NCBI GenBank assembly: GCA_937891805.1
Contig: CALATK010000036.1
Location: 1-22,625, forward strand
Direction of reading: 5' to 3'
From: an uncultured Fibrobacter sp.
Lineage (GTDB): Bacteria > Fibrobacterota > Fibrobacteria > Fibrobacterales > Fibrobacteraceae
DNA: 22,625 bases
Shown here one piece after another: positions 14,551-20,881 of the stretch. Below the pieces are notes generated by a model. It saw only the letters and a list, made by a program, of their open reading frames with translations, had not been told where the DNA came from and did no database searches. The first letter of the stretch is position 1. Every line of letters starts with the position of its first letter. Both the position numbers and the translations under genes were made by a program.

Positions 14551-16461
14551 ATGACTAGTATCCATGCCAAGGAATCTGTCAAGAGTTTCCTGTCTGGCGT
14601 CAAAACGACGATTACCCCGGAAATTGCCCGTACCATAAAGCGGGGCTATACCCGCAAGGAGTTTACCCGTGACCTGATGTCCGGGATTATCGTGGGCATC
14701 TTGGCGCTCCCGCTGGCAATCGCCTTCGCCATCGCTTCGGGCGTGGGGCCCGAGCAGGGGCTTTACACCGCTATCATCGCGGGCTTTGCCATTTCCCTCT
14801 TGGGCGGCTCCCGTTTCCAGATTGGCGGACCCACCGGTGCCTTCATCGTGATTGTCTATGGCATCGTGAGCCAGTATGGCTACGACGGTCTAGCTTCGGC
14901 TACTTTGCTTGCCGGTATCTTCCTGGTGATTTTCGGGCTGGCGAAATTCGGCGCCATCATCAAGTTTATCCCTTACCCGGTGACCGTGGGCTTTACGGCG
15001 GGCATTGCCATCATCATCGCCTTGGGCCAGGTGCCCAACTTCTTTGGCCTGCGGTTCTTGGCCAAGGACCCTGCCGACGCGGTCGGGAAAATCAAGCTTT
15101 ACGTCTCCTCCTTTGACACTGTAAATATATATGCGGTTATCGTGGGTCTTGTGGCCCTGGCTGTATGTATCTTGTGGCCGAAAATTACGACGAAGGTTCC
15201 GGGTTCCCTGGTGGCCATCGTGGTGGCCACGGTCCTTGTGAAGGTGCTGGGCTGGGACGACCCGGTGAACGGCCACGGCGTGGTGACCATCGGCATGAAA
15301 AACCATATCCCCAGCGGATTCCCGGTGCCCCATCTGCCGAACATTAGCCTCGAAATGATGCAGAAGGTGTTCCAGCCGGCCCTGACCATCGCCATGCTGG
15401 GTGCCATCGAGTCCTTGCTCAGTGCCGTGGTGGCCGACGGTATGACCTCTACCAAGCACCGCTCCAACACGGAACTTTTCGGTCAGGGTATCGCCAACAT
15501 TTTGTCTCCCATCTTTGGCGGTATTCCTGCAACGGGTGCTATTGCCCGTACGGCTACAAACATCCGTAACGGTGCGGTGAGCCCGGTTTCGGGCCTGGTG
15601 CATGCGGTGGTGTTATTGCTTATTATGCTGGTGCTTGGCAAGTACGCCGAGATGATTCCCATGGCGGCCCTTGCTGCCGTGCTTTTCCAGGTGGCTTTCA
15701 ACATGTGCGGCTACCGGAGCTTTATCAAGATGTTCAAGGCCCCCAAGAGCGACGTGATCGTGATGCTGGTGGCGTTTTTCCTCACGGTGATTATCGATTT
15801 GACGGTGGCCATCGAAGTGGGAGTGCTCTTGGCCGCAGTGTTGTTCATCAAGCGTATGAGCGACGTTGCCGAAGTGGAAACGGTGACCGAAGCCCTCAAG
15901 GAAGACGACGAAGAGGCGGCCCACAACGAGCTTAGCCGCCAGGTGCCCAAGGGCGTGGCCGTTTACGAACTGGCCGGTTCCCTGTTCTTTGGTGCCGTGG
16001 ACAAGTTCAAGGATACCATGGCCCGTATCTCCGACAAGCCGAAGATTCTCATTTTGCGTATGCGTAGCGTGTCCAGTATTGACGCTGCCGGTATCCAGAT
16101 GATCGAGGACCTGCTGAACCGCTGCAATAGCGAAGGCACCCAGCTGCTCTTGAGCGGTGTGCATGCCCAGCCTGTGGTGGCCCTGACCCGCGCAGGGGTG
16201 CTGAAGCAGCTGGGCGAAGAAAACGCCCTTGGCAATATTGATGCCGCCCTGAACCGGGCCCGCGAAATCTTGGGCCTCCCTGTGGTGGATACGTCCCACG
16301 AGGTGGTGCAGGCGCCTACCGTTTCTTGGGAAAAGAGTCTGGACAAGCCCTGGATGCCCGAAGAATCCAACGCTGCCGTTGCCGAAGAGACTCCCGAGGT
16401 TATCGCCGAGCGCATGATGGACGAACCCATCGTGAAGATCGAGGAAAAGCCCGGGAAGTAA
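14551..16461 (+). CDS. SulP-family inorganic anion transporter with C-terminal STAS domain
   Basis: 636 residues from the ATG at 14551, preferred because GGAG (14541-14544) precedes it; an upstream in-frame TTG at 14521 has no ribosome site and lies in the hairpin. Residues ~40-440 hold the SulP transmembrane core, starting 'TRKEFTRDLMSGIIVGILAL', with 'LPLAIAFAIASGVGPEQGLY' (53-72), 'IGGPTGAF' (91-98) and about 12-14 membrane segments. The STAS domain spans ~464-573 with 'MRSVSSIDAAGIQMIEDL', and an acidic tail of about 60 residues follows. Members move sulfate, bicarbonate or dicarboxylates across the inner membrane. Substrate cannot be told from sequence. The gene converges with the HD-like gene, leaving only 21 bp between stops. 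Confidence 0.92.
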   Translation: MTSIHAKESVKSFLSGVKTTITPEIARTIKRGYTRKEFTRDLMSGIIVGILALPLAIAFAIASGVGPEQGLYTAIIAGFAISLLGGSRFQIGGPTGAFIVIVYGIVSQYGYDGLASATLLAGIFLVIFGLAKFGAIIKFIPYPVTVGFTAGIAIIIALGQVPNFFGLRFLAKDPADAVGKIKLYVSSFDTVNIYAVIVGLVALAVCILWPKITTKVPGSLVAIVVATVLVKVLGWDDPVNGHGVVTIGMKNHIPSGFPVPHLPNISLEMMQKVFQPALTIAMLGAIESLLSAVVADGMTSTKHRSNTELFGQGIANILSPIFGGIPATGAIARTATNIRNGAVSPVSGLVHAVVLLLIMLVLGKYAEMIPMAALAAVLFQVAFNMCGYRSFIKMFKAPKSDVIVMLVAFFLTVIIDLTVAIEVGVLLAAVLFIKRMSDVAEVETVTEALKEDDEEAAHNELSRQVPKGVAVYELAGSLFFGAVDKFKDTMARISDKPKILILRMRSVSSIDAAGIQMIEDLLNRCNSEGTQLLLSGVHAQPVVALTRAGVLKQLGEENALGNIDAALNRAREILGLPVVDTSHEVVQAPTVSWEKSLDKPWMPEESNAAVAEETPEVIAERMMDEPIVKIEEKPGK

Positions 16462-16482
16462 AGGCGAATAATTTTTTTAGGG

Positions 16483-17007
16483 CTACACCCCGAGGGCCTC
16501 GATGGCGGCCTTGTACTTGTGGAGGCGGAACTTGGTCTTGAGTTCCCGGCGTTCCTGGCGCTGGATGTACTTGTCGTCCATGAGCATGGTCAAGATGGCG
16601 GCCTTCGCCTTGGCGGCCATGGGATTGTCCTTGAGGGTCTCCACGAATTTCACGAATTCCTTTTCGCGGGCCTCGTAGGTGGCCTGTTCGGCGGGCATGC
16701 CCTGGGCCATGAGGTTGCAGCTGTATTCGTCGATCCAGCCCTGGTTCTTGTGGTAGGTCATCTTCTGGATGAGTTCCACCATGTCGGCGGGTACGCCCAT
16801 GGCGATGACGTCTTCGGGAGTCTTCTTGGTAGAAGCCGTGATGAGGTCCTGCAGGATGGCGAGGGTCTGCACCTCTTCGGACTCGCCCTTGTTCTTGAGG
16901 TAGTCCGCCACGTTCTGCAGAAAGTCGATGTAGGGTCCGCCGGCCTTGTCTTTTTGACCTTTGTGGACTTCAGCGGCAATTTTGTAGGCTTCTTGGTAAG
17001 AGAGCAT
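16483..17007 (-). CDS. Degenerate HD-domain protein, (p)ppGpp-hydrolase-like
   Basis: 174 residues. The start 'EAYKIAAEVHKGQKDKAG' followed by 'PYI' and 'LAILQDLI' follows the RelA/SpoT-type HD hydrolase pattern: AxxxHxGQxRKxGxPYxxH, then LHD. His15 is present, but the second histidine is replaced (PYIDF) and the HD pair is QD (53-54), so the metal site looks broken. The C-terminal half (about 90-174) is helical and charged without a known domain. The ATG at 17007 is fixed by AAAGGA upstream on the minus strand; an upstream in-frame start at 17058 has no such site. It has its own promoter downstream of metF. It may be a sensor or binding domain rather than an enzyme (inference). Confidence 0.65.
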   Translation of the reverse strand: MLSYQEAYKIAAEVHKGQKDKAGGPYIDFLQNVADYLKNKGESEEVQTLAILQDLITASTKKTPEDVIAMGVPADMVELIQKMTYHKNQGWIDEYSCNLMAQGMPAEQATYEAREKEFVKFVETLKDNPMAAKAKAAILTMLMDDKYIQRQERRELKTKFRLHKYKAAIEALGV

Positions 17008-17060
17008 AATGTTCCTTTGAATATTAAAAACTTTGGGCGTTTGGCGCCTTACCCCCAATA

Positions 17061-17089
17061 TATATAAAATATGCTGGGGAAAGTGTCAC
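17061..17089 (-). promoter_or_regulatory. Candidate promoter for the HD-like gene
   Basis: On the minus strand: GTGACA (17084-17089), a 17-bp spacer and TATATA (17061-17066), followed by a leader of about 47 bases to the ATG at 17007. It lies in the 104-bp gap after metF, so the HD-like gene can be expressed independently of metF. Confidence 0.5.
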
Positions 17090-17111
17090 GTTTTTGTCTT
17101 ATTTTGAGTTT

Positions 17112-17999
17112 CTAGGCGAAGTTCTTGCCCAAAATGGCGGAGACGTTCTTCAGGATGCCTTCGGCCACGTCGGGCTTGTTCATGGAATAGACGTGCACGT
17201 TGGTGATGCCGTTGGCGTACAGGTCGATAATCTGGTCGCTGGCGTAGATGATGCCCGCCTGCTTCATGGCCTCGGGATCGCTTCCGAACTTGTCCACCAG
17301 GGACTTGAACCGCTGGGGCATGAAGGAGCCCGAAAGCTTGATGGCCCGCTCCACCTGGTTGGCGTTGGTGATGGGCATGATGCCGGGGAGTACGGGGCAG
17401 GTGACTCCTGCTTCCCGGAGCTTGTACATGAAATTCAGGAACAGGTTGTTGTCGAATACCATCTGGGTGGTTAAGAAGTCGGCGCCGGCGTCCACCTTTT
17501 CTTTGAGGTGCTTGATGTCTTCGGCCTGTGTCTTGCTTTCGGGGTGCTTTTCGGGGTAGCAGGCCGCTCCGATGCAAAAGTCCGCGTCGTCGGCCTTGAG
17601 TTCCTGGATGAGTTCTACGGCGTAGTGGTAGTCGCAACCTTCCCGGCCTTTTTCGATGAGCTCCGGGGTCAAGTCGCCGCGGAGGGCCATCACGTTCTTG
17701 ATGCCTGCGGACTTCATGTCGGCGATGCGCTGGCGGACCGTCTCCTTGCTGCTGGACACGCAGGTGAGGTGGGCCAGCATGGGAATGTTGTATTTTTCCT
17801 TGAGGTTTTTCGCGATGTCCAGGGTGAAGTGGCTCACGCCGCCGCCTGCGCCGTAGGTGACGCTCATGAAGGCGGGGCCGAGGGCCGCGATGGCTTCCGT
17901 TGCCGCCTTGACGCTCTCGAAGCTGGTTTCCTTTTTGGGCGGGAACACCTCGAAGGAGAGGCTCATCTTGTCTTGCTTCAGGATGTCGATAATCTTCAT
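17112..17999 (-). CDS. metF: 5,10-methylenetetrahydrofolate reductase
   Basis: 295 residues, the bacterial MetF length. It is an FAD-dependent TIM-barrel enzyme that reduces 5,10-methylene-THF to 5-methyl-THF for methionine synthesis. Visible signatures are 'LSFEVFPPKK' near the N-terminus with the catalytic Glu (residue 17), 'FMSVTYGAGG', 'HLTCVSSS', 'MALRGDLTP', 'FLTTQMVFDN' and 'LPGIMPI'. The sequence looks intact throughout. The ATG is preceded by GGAG (18005-18008, minus strand) five bases away. Upstream lie a dyad overlapping a weak promoter and a strong hairpin, suggesting dedicated control. No other methionine gene is in the window. Confidence 0.95.
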   Translation of the reverse strand: MKIIDILKQDKMSLSFEVFPPKKETSFESVKAATEAIAALGPAFMSVTYGAGGGVSHFTLDIAKNLKEKYNIPMLAHLTCVSSSKETVRQRIADMKSAGIKNVMALRGDLTPELIEKGREGCDYHYAVELIQELKADDADFCIGAACYPEKHPESKTQAEDIKHLKEKVDAGADFLTTQMVFDNNLFLNFMYKLREAGVTCPVLPGIMPITNANQVERAIKLSGSFMPQRFKSLVDKFGSDPEAMKQAGIIYASDQIIDLYANGITNVHVYSMNKPDVAEGILKNVSAILGKNFA

Positions 18000-18012
18000 A
18001 GAAACTCCGGCG

Positions 18013-18039
18013 GGGGCGCAGTATCCGGACTGGCACCCC
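18013..18039 (-). promoter_or_regulatory. Strong GC-rich hairpin in the metF leader
   Basis: In the metF mRNA, GGGGTGCCAGT (18039-18029) pairs with ACTGCGCCCC (18022-18013) as 10 base pairs with one bulged C, closing a 6-nt CCGGAT loop. No U tract follows, so it is not a terminator. The base of the stem is only a few bases before the CCGGAG that contains the Shine-Dalgarno. An alternative, mutually exclusive pairing of TCCGG (loop) with CCGGA (ribosome site) is possible. I do not recognise a known riboswitch consensus. Confidence 0.45.
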
Positions 18040-18042
18040 AGG

Positions 18043-18082
18043 TTTATGCAAATATTTTAATACGTGCATAAATCTAGATAAA
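18043..18082 (-). promoter_or_regulatory. Promoter and overlapping dyad (operator candidate) of metF
   Basis: TTTATGCA (18043-18050) and TGCATAAA (18065-18072) are perfect 8-bp inverted repeats separated by 14 bp. On the minus strand a -10-like TAAAAT (18054-18059) lies between the half-sites. A weak -35, TTTATC (18077-18082), is 17 bp upstream of it. A dyad straddling the -10 is the usual geometry for a repressor site. It does not match the MetJ or MetR boxes I know. Confidence 0.5.
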
Positions 18083-18110
18083 GTTTGGCGGGATGGCAAT
18101 AGGGAAGGGG

Positions 18111-18138
18111 TGTTGATGAACGAAAATTTTTCTATATT
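18111..18138 (+). promoter_or_regulatory. Candidate promoter of tRNA-Arg
   Basis: TATATT (18133-18138) sits 12 bp before the mature tRNA 5' end. The best -35 is TGTTGA (18111-18116) at 16-bp spacing, a weak match. It is a plausible but modest assignment. Confidence 0.35.
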
Positions 18139-18150
18139 GGGGCGCGACTT

Positions 18151-18224
18151 GCTCGCGTAGCTCAGTTGGATAGAGCAGCTGCCTTCTAAGCAGCGGGTCG
18201 TGGGTTCGACTCCCGCCGTGAGTA
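18151..18224 (+). tRNA. tRNA-Arg (anticodon UCU)
   Basis: A 74-nt cloverleaf. The acceptor stem GCTCGCG/CGTGAGT includes two G-U pairs. The D arm is GCTC/GAGC. The anticodon stem GCTGC/GCAGC encloses the loop CTTCTAA with anticodon TCT (18185-18187). The T arm is GTGGG-TTCGACT-CCCGC, and the discriminator is A at 18224. No CCA is encoded; CGA follows. It reads AGA (and AGG by wobble). A strong terminator starts three bases later, so it is a single-tRNA transcript. Confidence 0.95.
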
Positions 18225-18226
18225 CG

Positions 18227-18253
18227 AAAAAGCCCCCAGAAGGGGGCTTTTTT
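18227..18253. terminator. Bidirectional terminator between tRNA-Arg and the convergent gene
   Basis: AAAAAGCCCCC (18227-18237), loop AGAA, then GGGGGCTTTTTT (18242-18253). The stem is 11 bp with T tracts on both strands, so it can end the tRNA transcript (+) and the outer-membrane protein transcript (-), whose stop is at 18259. Confidence 0.9.
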
Positions 18254-18258
18254 CATAC

Positions 18259-19512
18259 CTACTTAAACGCGTTCAGTCGTGAAAGCGGCTGTCTGGCTTC
18301 AAACGTTATGCCGATGCCGAGTTGGTTGATGAATGCTCGGCGCTTGCGGTTCTTGACCGGGTCGTCAAAATTGACCGTCTTTAAAATCCACTGCAACTTC
18401 GGGGTGATGTTTGCCATGTTACCTAATGGAAATCGCCTCATTGCCTGGACTCCGCCCATGAACGCAAGATTCATGATAGAGTCTTGGCCCACATAGAATT
18501 CATCGAAACCGAGTCCCGCCAATATATCGAAGCCGTATTCGTCAAATTCGAAAGTGGGGCCAATCATGGCGTCCAATCCTGCGGCAGAAATCCCGCTGGC
18601 AATCATCAGGTCGACTTGAAGTTGGAAAACGAATCGGAATACCTGGATTCTCACGTTTGGAACGCTTAAGGTGAAATATTCGTCGACAGTTTCCAGGCCG
18701 GAAGTCATGAGTGATTTTCCTACGGAAACTCCGATACTGAGGCCTAGAATTCCGCTATTCTTGTCGGCTTCGTATAATTCGGTGACGATGTCCTGATTGA
18801 TCAGGGCTTGTAACGCGGTTCTGTAGGGTGTGTTGGGGTAACGTTCAAAAAAGTTGTCTCGGGCAATCAAGAGCCAACTGTAGTCAAAATCGTAGTAGGA
18901 ATCATGCTCGTAGGGGTTCTCTTTTTGAATCCACAAGGTTGCCCAGGATGTTGCCGCGTCAACAGCGACTCCAGTTGGAGTCTTGACGAGTTCTTTGGCA
19001 GCGGATTTAAGATCATCGGGTTTTAGCCGATACATAATCATGTATTCCACGAACGCACCGGTTTTTAGTTTTGAATTCTTTTGAAGACTTGTCTTTTTGG
19101 CAAGGGCATAGAGCATGTCGTATTTTGAAATCATGTAGTCCATGACTAGGTTATATACGGCATTATCTTCGGCTGTCAGAATTCTTCCGTTTATTTCTTG
19201 GTCAGAGAAATCCATGTACCTGGTGTAGGCGACTGGAACGGACGAATACCTGGGTCTTTCCGTCCAATAAAGCGTGCCAGCCATGTGGGTGAGTTTCTTT
19301 TGCACAGATTCGTATTTGCACTGTTCGTTGCGGATTTTTGGGGCGTTTTCCCTGATGAAGTTCAGTGTTGCAGGAACTTCGGAAAGATCTCCACGGACAA
19401 AATGAGCCATCAGGGTTAAGTCAAATGAACAGACATTAACATCTTGCGCTAAAGACGGCGCACTCCAAAGTGCGATTCCGAGAAAGAAAACGATTGCATT
19501 CAGTTTGTGCAT
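18259..19512 (-). CDS. Predicted exported outer-membrane protein, unknown family
   Basis: 417 residues. A Sec signal peptide is clear: a KLNAIVFFLGIALWSAP hydrophobic stretch with likely cleavage after SLA at about 22. Residues ~23-235 are a helical, soluble-looking domain with Cys28 and a Cys near 62. From about 245 to the end, alternating hydrophobic/polar stretches with many Gly and aromatic residues (for example 'LGLSIGVSVGKSL', 'FGFD' type turns, 'LGIGITFEARQ') suggest an 8-12 strand beta barrel. The C-terminus is not the classical terminal Phe strand. No family is recognised. The ATG starts only 17 bp after the toxin stop on the same strand and has no Shine-Dalgarno, so it may be read from the toxin-antitoxin transcript. 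Confidence 0.65.
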   Translation of the reverse strand: MHKLNAIVFFLGIALWSAPSLAQDVNVCSFDLTLMAHFVRGDLSEVPATLNFIRENAPKIRNEQCKYESVQKKLTHMAGTLYWTERPRYSSVPVAYTRYMDFSDQEINGRILTAEDNAVYNLVMDYMISKYDMLYALAKKTSLQKNSKLKTGAFVEYMIMYRLKPDDLKSAAKELVKTPTGVAVDAATSWATLWIQKENPYEHDSYYDFDYSWLLIARDNFFERYPNTPYRTALQALINQDIVTELYEADKNSGILGLSIGVSVGKSLMTSGLETVDEYFTLSVPNVRIQVFRFVFQLQVDLMIASGISAAGLDAMIGPTFEFDEYGFDILAGLGFDEFYVGQDSIMNLAFMGGVQAMRRFPLGNMANITPKLQWILKTVNFDDPVKNRKRRAFINQLGIGITFEARQPLSRLNAFK

Positions 19513-19529
19513 GTTTTATAAATTAGCAT

Positions 19530-19868
19530 TTATATAATAGGGAACATCATGCGTGTCCAGAGGGCGTCGTCTAGATCGCGTCTGGAATCAACAACGGCCA
19601 AGACTTTGACGCGGGTTTCTTCTTTGCAGTAAAAGATTCTCCAGGGACTTACAACGAGTTCCCGGAAGCCGTTGATTTGCAAATATTCCAATTCTGCAGG
19701 AATTTTGCCTAAATCAGGAAACTTTTCAAGAACTTGGCATTCTTTTTTAATTCTTGCAAGAGCGTCCTGTGCGTTTTTGGGGCTACTCGCTGCAATGTGC
19801 ATAATGATGGACTTCAAGTCGAAAGAAGCCGATTCGGACCATTCTACAGTGATTTTCTTAGAGGGCAT
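19530..19868 (-). CDS. ParE/RelE-superfamily toxin
   Basis: 112 residues. 'VEWSESASFDLKSIIMHIA' at the N-terminus, 'FPDLGKIP' in the middle and 'FRELVVSPWRIFYCKEETRVKVLAVVDSRRD' near the end (residues ~67-97) follow the ParE/RelE pattern. ParE-type members poison gyrase; RelE-type members cut mRNA on ribosomes. Sequence alone does not separate these, though the 'SPWRIFY' and 'VVDSRRD' blocks are more ParE-like. It overlaps the upstream antitoxin gene by 11 bp, the usual coupling for such pairs. It looks intact. Confidence 0.85.
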   Translation of the reverse strand: MPSKKITVEWSESASFDLKSIIMHIAASSPKNAQDALARIKKECQVLEKFPDLGKIPAELEYLQINGFRELVVSPWRIFYCKEETRVKVLAVVDSRRDLDDALWTRMMFPII

Positions 19869-20133
19869 TTAGTTCTTTCTCCAAGGAATCAAAGAGGTCT
19901 TTTTGATTGATTGCTTTTCCTTTTGAAAATTCGGCTTCGCTTTGGGCAAAAAGCTTGAACAGCTTCAAGCCGTCTTGCATCATTTGGAATGTCTCGGTAT
20001 CGAGGATTACGCCACGAGCCTCGCCGTTTTGCGTGACAATGTAGGGTGCACGAGTGTCGTTTACATGGTCTAGTACTTTTGCCGCGTTTGCCTTGATGTA
20101 AGAAATCGGCTTGATGTTTTTATAGTCCGGCAT
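19858..20133 (-). CDS. Phd/YefM-family antitoxin
   Basis: 91 residues. The N-terminal DNA-binding fold is typical of Phd/YefM: 'KPISYIKANAAKVLDHVN' followed by 'APYIVTQNGEARGVILD'. The acidic, helical C-terminal tail (about 55-91) should wrap the toxin. The ATG has GAGG just upstream. A dyad overlapping its promoter (20144-20177) fits the autorepression known for this family. Confidence 0.88.
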   Translation of the reverse strand: MPDYKNIKPISYIKANAAKVLDHVNDTRAPYIVTQNGEARGVILDTETFQMMQDGLKLFKLFAQSEAEFSKGKAINQKDLFDSLEKELNAL

Positions 20134-20143
20134 AAAACCTCGT

Positions 20144-20177
20144 GAAAGACTGAATTTGGTATTAAATATAGTCTTTC
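20144..20177 (-). promoter_or_regulatory. Operator dyad of the toxin-antitoxin operon
   Basis: GAAAGACT (20144-20151) and AGTCTTTC (20170-20177) are perfect 8-bp inverted repeats with an 18-bp spacer. The distal half-site overlaps the -10 region, and the proximal half ends 10 bp before the antitoxin ATG. This is the expected placement for antitoxin-mediated autoregulation. Confidence 0.6.
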
Positions 20178-20193
20178 GCTAGAAATAAAGCAA
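20165..20193 (-). promoter_or_regulatory. Promoter of the toxin-antitoxin operon
   Basis: On the minus strand: TTGCTT (20188-20193), a 17-bp spacer and TATATT (20165-20170), about 31 bp before the antitoxin start codon. Confidence 0.6.
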
Positions 20194-20206
20194 GCGATAT
20201 ATTTGT

Positions 20207-20785
20207 CTAATCACGCTTAATTTCAATAGCCGCCAGTTCCGAGCCGGTTTCCAGGTGATGTACGCTGAATCGCGGGGGAGTGGTGGAGCCTTCGCCGAAG
20301 GTCTCGTAAATTCCGAAGGTGGGAGGGTTTCCGCCCTTGGGGAGGCTGGTGGAGCCGGGGTTCAGGCAATAGACCCCGTCCACGTTGGTTTCGGCGGTGA
20401 AAATGTGGGTGTGGCCCGAGAAATAGGCGTCGGCCTTGTAGTGGCTGAACAGGTAGGGGTCGTAGAGGTGGCCGTGGCTTAAAAACAGGCGCAGTCCGTT
20501 TTCTTCGAATTCGGCAAAGTCCGCGAGGCATGGAAATCCCAGCACCATCTGGTCCACTTCGGCGTCGCAGTTGCCGCGGACGGCGGTAATTTTCTCCTTG
20601 AGCGGGCTCAAGAGTTCGACAACTCCTTGCGGGTCGTGTCCGCCCGGCAGCGGGTTCCGCGGCCCGTGATAAAGAAGGTCGCCCAATAAGAAAATGCGGT
20701 CGCATTTGAGCTTGTCGAGGTAAGAAAGCGCCATCTTGCAGGCGAACGCAGAACCGTGAATATCAGAAAGAACTAGAGTGCGCAT
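20207..20785 (-). CDS. YfcE-like metallophosphoesterase
   Basis: 192 residues. It carries a complete set of calcineurin-like phosphoesterase motifs: 'DIHG' (8-11), 'GDLLYHGPRN' (35-44), 'GNCD' (71-74), 'HGH' (104-106) and 'GHTH' (124-127). The 'RNPLPGGHDPQGVVELL' segment is specific to the YfcE group of manganese-dependent phosphodiesterases. The start is set by the DIHG motif beginning at residue 8, although no Shine-Dalgarno is visible: the 29-bp dispersed repeat ends four bases upstream. A longer frame extends upstream but runs through that repeat and the divergent gene, so it is not used. It diverges from the U32-like gene. Confidence 0.9.
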   Translation of the reverse strand: MRTLVLSDIHGSAFACKMALSYLDKLKCDRIFLLGDLLYHGPRNPLPGGHDPQGVVELLSPLKEKITAVRGNCDAEVDQMVLGFPCLADFAEFEENGLRLFLSHGHLYDPYLFSHYKADAYFSGHTHIFTAETNVDGVYCLNPGSTSLPKGGNPPTFGIYETFGEGSTTPPRFSVHHLETGSELAAIEIKRD

Positions 20786-20789
20786 GGAT

Positions 20790-20818
20790 AATTCAGAATT
20801 CGGATTTCGGAGTTCGGA
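20790..20818 (+). repeat. Dispersed 29-bp repeat type 2, copy b
   Basis: It matches the reverse complement of 11228-11256 at 27 of 29 positions. It fills the position where the phosphodiesterase gene's ribosome site would be: the gene's ATG complement ends at 20785, four bases away. It lies in the 96-bp divergent region between the phosphodiesterase and U32-like genes. Confidence 0.65.
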
Positions 20819-20881
20819 GATGATTGTAATATAGTTAAAATAGGGTAGGTGGGCGAAATATAAATAGGTATATTTGACGCA

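Noticed and set aside
17997..18039. An H-type pseudoknot pairing the metF hairpin loop with the Shine-Dalgarno
   Set aside because: Only two or three bases would have to cross a 10-bp stem, which is sterically implausible. The alternative simple helix was kept as a finding instead.
18074..18256. Minus-strand frame encoding an SRTHDPLLRRQ-type peptide
   Set aside because: It is the antisense of tRNA-Arg, a familiar spurious protein.
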